This document shows, one piece after another, positions 1 through 6,471 of a stretch of 10,806 nt of DNA. The DNA lies in contig WJKR01000034.1 of assembly GCA_014729015.1 (NCBI GenBank), positions 1 through 10,806 of the forward strand, given 5' to 3'. Each line of letters starts with the position of its first letter. Within the stretch, counting starts at the first letter, position 1. Origin of the DNA: Candidatus Woesearchaeota archaeon (GTDB lineage: Archaea > Nanobdellota > Nanobdellia > Woesearchaeales > WJKR01). The notes below the pieces were generated by a model. That model did no database searches. It was not told where the DNA came from and was given only the letters and a program-made list of their open reading frames with translations. The position numbers and the translations under genes were made by a program.

Positions 1-18
1 GAGAAAAAGGTGCGGTAG
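1..18 (+). CDS. Possible 3' end of an upstream gene
   Basis: The first 18 bases can be read as five sense codons (Glu-Lys-Lys-Val-Arg) followed by TAG. A basic C-terminus ending just ahead of an intergenic region is plausible, and the next gene has its own promoter downstream. There is too little sequence to tell what it encodes or to prove that it is coding. The TAG also forms the first bases of an 11-bp direct repeat. Confidence 0.25.
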   Translation, partial: EKKVR

Positions 19-78
19 TTGTGATTCTGCCTTGCACAGGCATTCACACTTCCACATAATTTATAAATAGTTGTGATT
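16..78. repeat. 11-bp direct repeat around the thioredoxin promoter
   Basis: TAGTTGTGATT occurs exactly twice, at 16-26 and 68-78, with starts 52 bp apart. The second copy begins at the downstream edge of the TATA box. A short hairpin, TGCC-TTGCACA-GGCA, lies between them at about 28-42. The placement would suit a regulator binding site that blocks or bends the promoter, but no regulator is known for it. A chance 11-mer repeat cannot be excluded. Confidence 0.4.
59..68 (+). promoter_or_regulatory. TATA box of the thioredoxin-gdh operon
   Basis: AATTTATAAA-type sequence in an otherwise mixed region matches the archaeal TATA consensus. Initiation about 27 nt downstream would fall near base 90, giving a leader of about 26 nt that contains the ribosome binding site AGGTGA at 103-108. 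This favours translation from the ATG at 117 over those at 96 and 99. Confidence 0.6.
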
Positions 79-116
79 TCCGCCGCCACAACCAAATGAT
101 GCAGGTGAAACCAGCA

Positions 117-458
117 ATGACAAAACCAGTCCACTTAAGCAAAGAGAACTTCGACCAAGAGGTCAACCAAGCAGACGTCCCCGTGTTCGTGGACTTCTGG
201 GCGACGTGGTGCGGGCCGTGCCTGATGATGGCACCGGTCTTCGAAGAGCTCGCAGCAGAATACCACAAAGCAGGCACGGCAAAGCTCTGCAAGCTCAGCA
301 CCGAGGAAGAGCCAGAACTGGCGCAGCAGCATGGCATCAGGGGCATCCCCACCCTCGGCGTCTTCTACAAGGGCAAGGAGATCGACCGCATCGTCGGGTT
401 TGCACCAAAAGAAGTCCTAAAGCAGAAGATGGACGAGGCCATCAAGAAAGCGCACTAA
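117..458 (+). CDS. trxA: Thioredoxin
   Basis: Small cytoplasmic disulfide reductase that passes electrons from a thioredoxin reductase to target proteins. The 113-residue product has the family's usual length and a complete single thioredoxin domain: the buried Asp26 in VDFWATWCGPC, the active-site WCGPC motif with Cys32 and Cys35, and the cis-proline Pro78 in GIPT. The start at 117 is chosen because AGGTGA lies 8 nt upstream; in-frame ATGs at 96 and 99 would add seven or six residues and would lie very close to the predicted transcription start. There is one extra cysteine, Cys58. It is the first gene of an apparent operon, with the dehydrogenase starting 10 nt after its stop. The partner reductase is not in the window. 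Family assignment is secure; its specific targets are unknown. Confidence 0.95.
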   Translation: MTKPVHLSKENFDQEVNQADVPVFVDFWATWCGPCLMMAPVFEELAAEYHKAGTAKLCKLSTEEEPELAQQHGIRGIPTLGVFYKGKEIDRIVGFAPKEVLKQKMDEAIKKAH

Positions 459-468
459 GGCGATCCGC

Positions 469-1701
469 ATGAACACCTTCACCAACGCCATGGAACAACT
501 GCAAGCCGCGGCGAAAGCAGGGAGTATCACAACAGCAGACACGGCGTTCCTGCAAGCACCGAAACGAGTCATCGAGGTCAGCTTCCCCGCGAAGACGGAT
601 GACGGGACGACGAAGTACTATAAAGGGTACCGCGTACAGTACAACGACGCGCGGGGACCCACCAAGGGCGGCATCCGGTTCCACCCGCACGCGGACCTCG
701 CAGAAGTGCAAGCACTAGCGTTCTGGATGACCATCAAGAACGCCGTCGTCGACGTCCCGTACGGCGGCGGCAAAGGCGGCGTCATCGTCAACCCGAAGGA
801 GCACAGTCGGTCAGAGCTCGAACGAATCAGCAGAGAGTTCATCAAGGCAGTCCACGAGTTCATCGGGCCGACCAAAGACATACCGGCACCTGACGTCTAC
901 ACGGACAAGCACGTCATGGCGTGGATGCTGGACGAGTACGAAGCCATCAAGGGATTACACCAGCCGGGAATGGTCACCGGCAAACCGCTCGCGCTCGGCG
1001 GCAGCCAGGGACGCGACTACGCCACGGCCATGGGCGGCGCGTTCGTGCTCAAAGAAGCAGTCTCGTTATTGGATATCAACCCGCTCAAAGCAACCGTCGC
1101 CATCCAGGGGTTCGGCAACGCCGGCATGCACATGGCCCGCATACTCGACGGCTGGGGGTACCGGGTCGTGGCAGTGAGCGATTCACGCACCGGCGTGTAC
1201 GACCCCAAAGGACTGGACGTCAAGAAAGCCATCGCGCACAAGAAGAAGGAGAGAACATTGGAAGGGTACGGGGCCAAAATCGTGACCAACAAAGAACTCC
1301 TCGCCCTGGACGTCGACATCCTCGTCCCAGCAGCGCTGGAGAACCAGGTACGCAAAAGCAACGCGGGCGACGTCAAAGCGCAACTCATCGTGGAACTCGC
1401 CAACGGCCCGGTCACACCGGAAGCAGACGCGCTCCTGGAGAAGAACGGCGTCACCGTCATCCCTGACGTGCTGGCCAACGCGGGCGGCGTCGCGGTCTCC
1501 TACTACGAATGGGTGCAGAACAACCAAGGATACTACTGGGAGGAAGAAGAAGTCATGGAAAAACTGGAGAAGAAGATGGTGAAGAGCTTCAAAGAGATAC
1601 ACGCGCTGGTGAAAGAGCTGGACAGCACGTACCGAGAAGCAGCGTTCATCCTCGCGTTGCGACGGCTCATCGAGGCCGCCAGGCTGAGAGGCGCCCTATG
1701 A
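469..1701 (+). CDS. gdhA: Glutamate dehydrogenase (Glu/Leu/Phe/Val dehydrogenase family)
   Basis: Predicted to interconvert glutamate with 2-oxoglutarate and ammonium using NAD(P). The 410 residues match the archaeal hexameric enzyme length. Visible in order: substrate-site KGGIRF (Lys66), Lys90, the PYGGGKGG motif with catalytic Lys102, the PAPDVYT segment with Asp142, GGSQGRDYATAMGG around 177-190, and the Rossmann motif GFGNAG at 214-219. The second beta strand ends VAVSDS near 234-239, which does not settle NAD versus NADP preference. The start at 469 gives the usual N-terminus; GGCGATC just upstream is a weak ribosome binding site. The gene lies 10 nt after thioredoxin and its TGA overlaps the next start codon, so all three are probably cotranscribed. 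Glutamate is the likely substrate from the Lys/Asp pattern, but other amino acids in this family cannot be fully excluded. Confidence 0.93.
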   Translation: MNTFTNAMEQLQAAAKAGSITTADTAFLQAPKRVIEVSFPAKTDDGTTKYYKGYRVQYNDARGPTKGGIRFHPHADLAEVQALAFWMTIKNAVVDVPYGGGKGGVIVNPKEHSRSELERISREFIKAVHEFIGPTKDIPAPDVYTDKHVMAWMLDEYEAIKGLHQPGMVTGKPLALGGSQGRDYATAMGGAFVLKEAVSLLDINPLKATVAIQGFGNAGMHMARILDGWGYRVVAVSDSRTGVYDPKGLDVKKAIAHKKKERTLEGYGAKIVTNKELLALDVDILVPAALENQVRKSNAGDVKAQLIVELANGPVTPEADALLEKNGVTVIPDVLANAGGVAVSYYEWVQNNQGYYWEEEEVMEKLEKKMVKSFKEIHALVKELDSTYREAAFILALRRLIEAARLRGAL

Positions 1702-2042
1702 TCAGCTTCGCATGCCAGAACATCGACTTACAAGACATCATCACGTGCAGTTTCGAATTGAACAAGACAGAATACGAATTATTATTGTTCCTCCTGCAAC
1801 AACAACAGTCCTTGACCGTGCATGACATCGCGAAGAAGCGAGGGTTGGAGCGGAGCACGGTGCAAAAAGCGATTTCTCAATTGTTGCAGAAAGCGTTAGT
1901 GGAGCGCCGCCAGATGAACCTCTCGAGCGGCGGCTACCGGTTCCTCTACGGCGTCCATGACAAGGACGATATGAAGCAGCGGCTGATGAGCATCGTGGAC
2001 GGCTGGCACGAGAACGTCACCAAAGTGATCAAACACTGGTAG
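1698..2042 (+). CDS. Winged-helix transcriptional regulator (TrmB/COG3355-like)
   Basis: A 114-residue protein with a winged helix-turn-helix at about residues 20-85: helix LNKTEYELLLFLLQ, then LTVHDIAKKRGL, then the recognition helix LERSTVQKAISQLLQ (50-64), and a wing ending GGYRFLYGV. A short C-terminal helix (90-114) with WHENVTKVIKHW may dimerise. This layout resembles the short archaeal regulators grouped with TrmB/MarR and COG3355. It starts at ATG 1698, overlapping the TGA of the dehydrogenase gene as ATGA, so translation is probably coupled. Its place as third gene of the thioredoxin-gdh operon suggests local or auto-regulation of that operon, which is inference. It ends 1 nt from the convergent membrane-protein gene. 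Two cysteines (6 and 17) could in principle be redox sensitive. Confidence 0.82.
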   Translation: MISFACQNIDLQDIITCSFELNKTEYELLLFLLQQQQSLTVHDIAKKRGLERSTVQKAISQLLQKALVERRQMNLSSGGYRFLYGVHDKDDMKQRLMSIVDGWHENVTKVIKHW

Positions 2043-2043
2043 C

Positions 2044-2382
2044 TCAGAACAAGACGACGCTCACGCCGAAGATGGTGGTGAGGAGCACGACGATGATCGC
2101 GGCGAACACGAACTGCAACAACCACGCCACCAAGGCGCGCAACCAGCCCATCCGAAAAAAGACTTTGTAGATGAGCAGGGTGGCGACGAACGCGACGACC
2201 CCCGCCCAGGTCTGGAACTTGAAGTTGACGACGAAGACGACCAGGGCGACGAGGAAGTTGACGAGGATGACCTTGAACAAGCCCGTCCTGCCCCCTAATA
2301 GCTTGACGGAGAAGCACAAGGGCAAAGCTGAGATGATGAAGGTTGCAAGCGTCGCCAACAAGAGCGTGAGCCACGTCGCCAT
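2044..2382 (-). CDS. Small four-helix membrane protein, function unknown
   Basis: A 112-residue, almost entirely hydrophobic protein with four likely membrane segments at about 3-24, 33-53, 57-74 and 80-108. Short basic stretches (Lys27, Arg32, Lys55, Lys73, Arg77, Arg82) suggest alternating topology. No catalytic motif or family signature is recognised. The ATG at 2382 lies about 27 nt downstream of a - strand TATA box (2403-2413), so the mRNA is probably leaderless. It is convergent with the regulator gene (1-nt gap) and divergent from endonuclease Q. It could be a small carrier or a structural membrane protein; nothing in the sequence decides. Confidence 0.75.
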   Translation of the reverse strand: MATWLTLLLATLATFIISALPLCFSVKLLGGRTGLFKVILVNFLVALVVFVVNFKFQTWAGVVAFVATLLIYKVFFRMGWLRALVAWLLQFVFAAIIVVLLTTIFGVSVVLF

Positions 2383-2402
2383 GGCCTGGAAGAAGCAGCG
2401 CT

Positions 2403-2437
2403 CCTATATATGCTTTATTGGTCGCAAAGCATAAATA
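2403..2437. promoter_or_regulatory. Divergent promoter pair (membrane protein / endonuclease Q)
   Basis: On the - strand GCATATATAGG (2413 to 2403) is a TATA box centred about 27 nt before the ATG at 2382. On the + strand CATAAATA (2430-2437) is centred about 27 nt before the ATG at 2461. Both spacings predict initiation at the start codon. The two boxes are about 26 bp apart, so the two transcription complexes may interfere with each other. Confidence 0.6.
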
Positions 2438-2460
2438 CGACGGCTCGTTCTGCAAATAAC

Positions 2461-3747
2461 ATGAGGTACATCGGCGATTTCCACCTCCATTCCCGGTTCG
2501 CGCAGGCAAGCAGCAAGAAGATCACCTTTCCGTCACTGGAAAAATGGGCGCGGAAGAAAGGGCTCGACGTGTTAGGGACCGGCGACGCCGCGCACCCGGT
2601 CTGGAACAAGGAGGTCAAGGAGCAGCTGAAAGACGAGCACGGCATCGGCATCTACCGCTCGAAAACCGGGTTCCCCTTCGTGCTGGAAATGGAGATCTCG
2701 CTCATCTACACGCACCTCGGCAAGGGCCGACGAGTGCACCACGTCATCCTGTTCCCGTCATCGGCAGTGCTCGACCAGGTCATCGAATACTTGCTGAAGC
2801 ACGGCCGCCTCGACTACGACGGCCGGCCCATCTTCAACATCACCTCGGAACAGCTCGTCGCCGACCTGCGCAGCATCTCACAGGACATCGAGGTCATCCC
2901 CGCGCACATCTGGACGCCGTGGTTCGCCATGTTCGGCTCCAAATCAGGGTATGATTCCTTGCAGGACTGTTTCGGCAACCAATCACAACACATCCATGCC
3001 ATCGAGACAGGCATAAGCAGCGACCCGCAGATGAACTGGCGCGTGCCCGAACTGGACGAGAAGAACATCATCTCGTTCAGCGACAGCCACTCGTTCTGGC
3101 CGTGGCGTCTCGGCAGGGAAGCGACCATGTTCGAACTACCAGAGCTGACCTACAAGAACTTGCTGCGAGGCATACGCACAGGGAAAGGGTTGGCCGGCAC
3201 CGTCGAGACAGAGCCAGCATACGGCCGTTATCATTGGGATGGTCACAGAAACTGTAATTTTAGTTGCGGACCTGAAGAGAGTAAACGATTGCAAGGCATC
3301 TGCCCTGTGTGCAAGAAACCGTTGACCATCGGCGTCGATTACCGAGTGGAGGAATTAGCGAAGAGACCGGCGACGTATAAGAGGAAGGGTGCGCCGCCGT
3401 ACTGGAAACTGATGCCGTTGCACGAACTCATCGCGGCGGTAACAGGAAAGGGGTTAGCGACGAAGGATACCTGGACGACATACAACCGCTTGCTCGCAGA
3501 GTGCAAGGACGAGAACACCGTCTTGTTGGAGACGCCGGCGCACGAACTCGCACGCGTGGTCGATGAGGACTTAGTCAAGACGATCATCGCGAACAGGGAG
3601 CAACGAATCGACGTCATCCCCGGCTATGATGGCGAGTACGGGAAGTTGAAGCTCGACTGGGTCGACCAGGGAAGGATCGCGGAGAGCAGTAAGAAGAACG
3701 AGGAGGTCAAGCAGGCGCAGAAAGGGCTGCGGGACTATTTCTCGTGA
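2461..3747 (+). CDS. endQ: Endonuclease Q (PHP-domain DNA repair endonuclease)
   Basis: Cuts DNA on the 5' side of deaminated bases (hypoxanthine, uracil) and abasic sites; known from Thermococcales and other archaea. The 428-residue product matches the family length (about 424 in Pyrococcus). PHP-type metal ligands are visible: DFHLHSRF (Asp6, His8, His10), GTGDAAHPVW (Asp42, His45), LEMEIS (Glu76, Glu78), VHHVILFP (His93, His94), PAHIWTPWF (His149), IETG (Glu182) and SDSH (Asp208, His210). A Cys4 zinc finger follows (Cys265, Cys269, Cys281, Cys284). The C-terminus QKGLRDYF (420-427) fits a PCNA-interacting box. Start 2461 gives the conserved MRYIGDFHLHS opening and lies about 27 nt from a TATA box; an ATG further upstream would precede the promoter. 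The last 13 nt overlap the convergent lipoprotein gene. Homologues are often mislabelled as helicases. Confidence 0.93.
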   Translation: MRYIGDFHLHSRFAQASSKKITFPSLEKWARKKGLDVLGTGDAAHPVWNKEVKEQLKDEHGIGIYRSKTGFPFVLEMEISLIYTHLGKGRRVHHVILFPSSAVLDQVIEYLLKHGRLDYDGRPIFNITSEQLVADLRSISQDIEVIPAHIWTPWFAMFGSKSGYDSLQDCFGNQSQHIHAIETGISSDPQMNWRVPELDEKNIISFSDSHSFWPWRLGREATMFELPELTYKNLLRGIRTGKGLAGTVETEPAYGRYHWDGHRNCNFSCGPEESKRLQGICPVCKKPLTIGVDYRVEELAKRPATYKRKGAPPYWKLMPLHELIAAVTGKGLATKDTWTTYNRLLAECKDENTVLLETPAHELARVVDEDLVKTIIANREQRIDVIPGYDGEYGKLKLDWVDQGRIAESSKKNEEVKQAQKGLRDYFS

Positions 3748-4127
3748 CCGACGCTGATCACCGCAACGAACGGGTCGTCGCAATCCAAGCAGATGATGTC
3801 ATACTCGCCTGGTTCACGCAAAGAGAGTTCCAAGGTTTCTTTGTGCACGCGCTCCGCGATGCCGAGCTCGGGAACGCTGATGAAACGCGGTGCTTCCAAC
3901 AGGAAAACGAGGTCGACGGTATCACCGGGGTTGGCGTGGAACGTTGCAGGGAAGAATCCGTCATCGGCCAGACGAAGCTCGTACGTGCGCTCAACAGCCG
4001 CAGGCACGACTCCTGCAGCCGACCGCACCGTCACCTGTCCGCTGGCCATACGTTCCTGTTCTGGTATGCAAGCGGTCAGGAGCAAGAGAAGAAAAAGAAG
4101 TGCTCCTCCGAGGAGGAGTGCGCGCAC
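3735..4127 (-). CDS. Cupredoxin-like lipoprotein lacking usual copper ligands
   Basis: A 130-residue exported lipoprotein: signal peptide of about 19 residues with lipobox LTAC (Cys20), then a beta-rich domain from about 48. The pattern LADDGFFPATFHANPGDTV, VPELGIAERV and LREPGEYDIIC is that of small cupredoxins. The expected histidine before the VPELG strand is Arg81, and instead of a Cys..His..Met loop the end reads CLDCDDPF, a CxxC pair (Cys113, Cys116). A normal type 1 copper site is therefore unlikely. It may be redox inactive, disulfide-forming, or bind metal differently. It starts at GTG 4127 with AGGTGA (4138 to 4133) at the usual distance, 11 nt after the stop of the repeat lipoprotein, so the two form an operon. 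Its 3' end overlaps endonuclease Q by 13 nt. The fold call is moderate. Confidence 0.72.
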   Translation of the reverse strand: MRALLLGGALLFLLLLLTACIPEQERMASGQVTVRSAAGVVPAAVERTYELRLADDGFFPATFHANPGDTVDLVFLLEAPRFISVPELGIAERVHKETLELSLREPGEYDIICLDCDDPFVAVISVGHEK

Positions 4128-4138
4128 GCGTCTTCACC

Positions 4139-5341
4139 TTATTCTTCCGGGATGATGAACTCCGGCGGCCGGTTCTTGTTCTCCACGGTGATGGTGAACG
4201 TTTCCGAGATGGTCAGCACGCCGTCGCTGACTGTGACGGTCTGCTCGTACTCGCCGGCGTCATCATAGGAAGCGGTGTATTCCTCGCCGTCCATGAAGCC
4301 GCTGAAGCTCACCGTCAGCTCGTCGCCTTCGGGGTCGTACGCGTTGACCGGGATCCTGATCGTGTCACCCTCGTCGACGCTGATGTCCCTGATTGGTTTG
4401 AGGACCGGCGCGGTGTTGATCTGCGTCACGGTGATGGTGAAGTCTTCGGTGTCCGTGGCCGAGCCGTCGCTCGCGACGACCGAGATGTCGTACGTGCCGG
4501 CGTCGCCGTCAGTGGTCTGCCACTCGCCGCCGTCGCCCAACGGGCTGGTGAAGCTCAATGACAACTCGTCACCGTCCGGGTCGGTGACCTTTGGCTCGAC
4601 GCTGACCTTGGCGGTCTCCATCACGGTCAGGTCGTTGATGGGCTCCATCTCCGGGGCTCGGTTCACGTTCTCCACCACGACGTCGAGGGTCTGGGTCGAC
4701 ATCTTCTTGCTGTCCGTCGCCCTGACCAGGATGGTGTATTCGCCGGCATCATCGTACGTGGTCCTCTTCGAGGAGCTAGTGGTCCACCCCTCATAGCTGA
4801 CCAGGATGCTGTCGCCTTCCTCGTCGTAGATGTTGCAGTCGATGACCAGTAATTCTCCTTCCTTGATCGTGAGGGTCTCCGGGCATTCGATGATGGGCGC
4901 CCGGTTCGCTCGTTCCACGACGACGAGCACGTCCTCGCTCGTGGCGAGCTTGCCGTCGCTGGCGGTGACGGTGACGAGATAGCTGCCTTCGTCGCCAATC
5001 TGCGTCTGCCACCTGCCTTGCGGGTTGATGGGCTCGGTGAATTCGTACTCAACTGCGTCGCCGTCCGGGTCGATGGCCTCGAGGTCTATCTTGACGAGGT
5101 CTCCTTCCACGACGCGCATGGTGTAGGTGATGTCTTCTTCGCCGACGTCTGCTGCCGCCTCTTCCTCTACCATGTCTTCCGCTGCGTCTTCAGTCTCGTT
5201 GAGGAAGACGAAGTCCTCGTCGCCGATGACGACCTGGCCGGTGAGGTCTGTTTCGTTGCCTGTTGGTCCTAGTCCTAAGTACTGGCAGCCGCTGAGCACA
5301 AGCGCGAGAGCGACGAGGCCGAGTAGAGCGAATCGTTTCAT
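4139..5341 (-). CDS. Surface lipoprotein with four Ig/cadherin-like repeats
   Basis: A 400-residue lipoprotein with lipobox LSGC (Cys19), an acidic linker (about 41-70, rich in Glu/Asp/Ala), and four tandem modules of about 80-85 residues (roughly 70-145, 146-230, 231-313, 314-390). Each later module opens with N(R/T)AP and carries D(P/E)(D/E)GD followed by a strand, then GxY and an SDG- or TDS-type turn, as in tandem bacterial/archaeal Ig-like and cadherin-like domains; the Asp-rich loops could bind calcium. Module 2 has a cysteine pair (153, 169) suitable for a disulfide. The protein ends NRPPEFIIPEE, the first residues of an unfinished fifth module. It is probably anchored at the outer face of the membrane for adhesion or envelope structure. 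It is the first gene of a two-lipoprotein operon. Start 5341 has GGTGGT 6 nt upstream. Confidence 0.85.
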   Translation of the reverse strand: MKRFALLGLVALALVLSGCQYLGLGPTGNETDLTGQVVIGDEDFVFLNETEDAAEDMVEEEAAADVGEEDITYTMRVVEGDLVKIDLEAIDPDGDAVEYEFTEPINPQGRWQTQIGDEGSYLVTVTASDGKLATSEDVLVVVERANRAPIIECPETLTIKEGELLVIDCNIYDEEGDSILVSYEGWTTSSSKRTTYDDAGEYTILVRATDSKKMSTQTLDVVVENVNRAPEMEPINDLTVMETAKVSVEPKVTDPDGDELSLSFTSPLGDGGEWQTTDGDAGTYDISVVASDGSATDTEDFTITVTQINTAPVLKPIRDISVDEGDTIRIPVNAYDPEGDELTVSFSGFMDGEEYTASYDDAGEYEQTVTVSDGVLTISETFTITVENKNRPPEFIIPEE

Positions 5342-5420
5342 GCTTATACCACCCTTTGTTCCTCTTCTCTTGAATGTTCTATGACACCCACCCCCTTCCT
5401 TGCGAGTTATGTTTTTACAG

Positions 5421-5433
5421 TAGTATATAAAGT
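5421..5433 (-). promoter_or_regulatory. TATA box upstream of the repeat lipoprotein
   Basis: Read on the - strand this is ACTTTATATACTA. Initiation would fall near 5401, giving a leader of about 60 nt before the ATG at 5341, longer than the leaderless pattern of its neighbours and consistent with the ribosome binding site GGTGGT at 5353-5348. The same bases read on the + strand (TATATAAA) are also TATA-like, so direction is not certain. Confidence 0.45.
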
Positions 5434-5570
5434 TTTCCCTTCACCAGTGAATACACTTTATATATTATTCGTCGTCTGGGCAGGTAAGGAAAAATCCGCA
5501 CTGCCACCACCTGCTGCCCGGCGGGAGAGAAAAAAAATGTCGGCCTTAAATGCTTTGCGCCCAAGAAGAA
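5434..5570. other. Intergenic stretch with extra TATA-like site and inverted repeat
   Basis: No convincing gene is seen here. It holds a + strand TATA-like CTTTATATA near 5457-5465 and an interrupted inverted repeat: GCAGGT 5480-5485 can pair with ACCTGC 5509-5514, and GGGCA 5478-5482 with TGCCC 5515-5519. An A8 run follows at 5530-5537 (T8 on the - strand). A short + strand RNA starting near 5488 is conceivable, but no RNA family motif is recognised. Confidence 0.3.
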
Positions 5571-5572
5571 AC

Positions 5573-5580
5573 TATTTATA
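5573..5580 (+). promoter_or_regulatory. Leaderless promoter of the VIT-like gene
   Basis: TATTTATA, centred about 27 nt before the ATG at 5604, predicts initiation at the start codon. There is no GGTGA-type site between the box and the ATG. Confidence 0.6.
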
Positions 5581-5603
5581 GGTGCGTTCGCTCTCACCAT
5601 GGC

Positions 5604-6077
5604 ATGGACGCGCCGGTGAAGCGAGGGGTGAGTTTCGGATTGACGTCGAGCATCCTCACCGTACTCGGCTTGCTGGTCGGCCTGGAAGCCGGGTTGGGGA
5701 GCCGCAGCGTGGTAATCGGCGGCATCCTGGTCATCGTGGTCGCGGATGCGCTGGCCGACGCCCTGGCCATGCACCTCTCTGAGGAGTCGGCGAACAGGAA
5801 GCACCGGGAGGTGTGGAAGGCCACGTTCACGACGTTCGGCGCGAAGCTGTTCTTCGCCTTGACGTTCATCGTGCCGGTATTGGCTTTCTCCACGTCGGTG
5901 GCGACGTGGTTCAGCGTGGGGTGGGGGGCGTTCTTGCTGGCGTTGTTGAGCTGGTGGATTGCTGTCCAGCGGGACGAGCGGCCGGGGGGCATCATCGCGC
6001 AGCACTTGGTGATCATGTTCTTGGTCGTGCTGGTAAGCTACACGATCGGTTCGTGGGTCGGCTACGCATTCTCGTGA
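5604..6077 (+). CDS. VIT/CCC1-family-like membrane protein (possible metal transporter)
   Basis: A 157-residue integral membrane protein. The N-terminus VKRGVSFGLTSSILTVLGLL, followed by VVIGGILVIVVADALADALAMHLSEES, follows the VIT/CCC1 (DUF125-like) pattern in which helix 2 carries Asp residues and ends in an SEES segment. Five likely membrane segments: about 9-30, 34-57, 79-98, 100-118 and 130-153. Family members include vacuolar iron and manganese transporters; the substrate here is unknown, and the central metal-binding region of full VIT proteins (typically well over 200 residues in total) is reduced to a short stretch (59-77) with few acidic residues. The in-frame ATG at 5604 is chosen because a TATA box sits at leaderless distance; an upstream in-frame ATG at 5550 would precede the promoter. 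The lipoprotein that follows has its own promoter. Confidence 0.72.
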   Translation: MDAPVKRGVSFGLTSSILTVLGLLVGLEAGLGSRSVVIGGILVIVVADALADALAMHLSEESANRKHREVWKATFTTFGAKLFFALTFIVPVLAFSTSVATWFSVGWGAFLLALLSWWIAVQRDERPGGIIAQHLVIMFLVVLVSYTIGSWVGYAFS

Positions 6078-6082
6078 AAAAG

Positions 6083-6090
6083 CTTTTATA
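6083..6090 (+). promoter_or_regulatory. Leaderless promoter of the Cys-rich lipoprotein
   Basis: CTTTTATA begins 6 nt after the VIT-like stop codon and is centred about 27 nt before the ATG at 6115. This supports 6115 rather than the in-frame TTG at 6097 as the start. Confidence 0.6.
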
Positions 6091-6114
6091 GGAGTCTTGT
6101 CCATTGCCTTACCT

Positions 6115-6471
6115 ATGCGCGCGGTTATAGGGGGCGTGGTTGTGCTCATGCTGGTCTTGGCGGGGTGCGACGACACGCAGCGGACATCGGCGCCGAGGGC
6201 TGACGAGCATGGCTGCTTGGCGTCGCAAGGGTTTGCGTGGTGCGAGTCCAAGGAGCGGTGCGTGAACACGTGGGAGGAGTACTGCCCTTTGGAGGGCGAG
6301 TCCGACAGGCTGATGACTGTTGACGAGTGCAACAGCAAGGGAGGCGTGTCCATCGATTACGGTGGGGGGAAGCGTTGCGATGAGGACCAGAAGGTGATCG
6401 GTGAGGTCGCGGGGTTGTTGTCATTGCACGTGTGCTGCTATCCGCGGCCCGAGGGCTGGCAGGGGTACTAG
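6115..6471 (+). CDS. Small cysteine-rich lipoprotein, function unknown
   Basis: A 118-residue protein with a short signal peptide and lipobox LAGC (Cys18), so it is probably lipid-anchored outside the cell. The mature part has eight further cysteines (34, 43, 49, 57, 72, 88, 107, 108), enough for four disulfides. The first four form the spaced pattern GC-x8-WC-x5-C-x7-C, including WEEYC; this kind of motif occurs in other small secreted archaeal and bacterial proteins without a known role. The second half has a GG..IDYGGGKRC segment and a final VCCYP. No enzyme motif is seen. Start 6115 puts the signal peptide at the N-terminus and matches a leaderless promoter. Its TAG shares the CTAG at 6468-6471 with the stop of the convergent gene. 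Confidence 0.78.
   Translation: MRAVIGGVVVLMLVLAGCDDTQRTSAPRADEHGCLASQGFAWCESKERCVNTWEEYCPLEGESDRLMTVDECNSKGGVSIDYGGGKRCDEDQKVIGEVAGLLSLHVCCYPRPEGWQGY

Noticed and set aside
5537..5581. 14-residue ORF after an A8 run
   Set aside because: It runs through the TATA box of the VIT-like gene and has no supporting coding signal.
5415..6353. Long - strand open frame of 312 codons
   Set aside because: It lies antisense to the VIT-like gene, the start of the Cys-rich lipoprotein and their promoters; its product is Arg/Pro/His-rich and low-complexity with no fold-like pattern.
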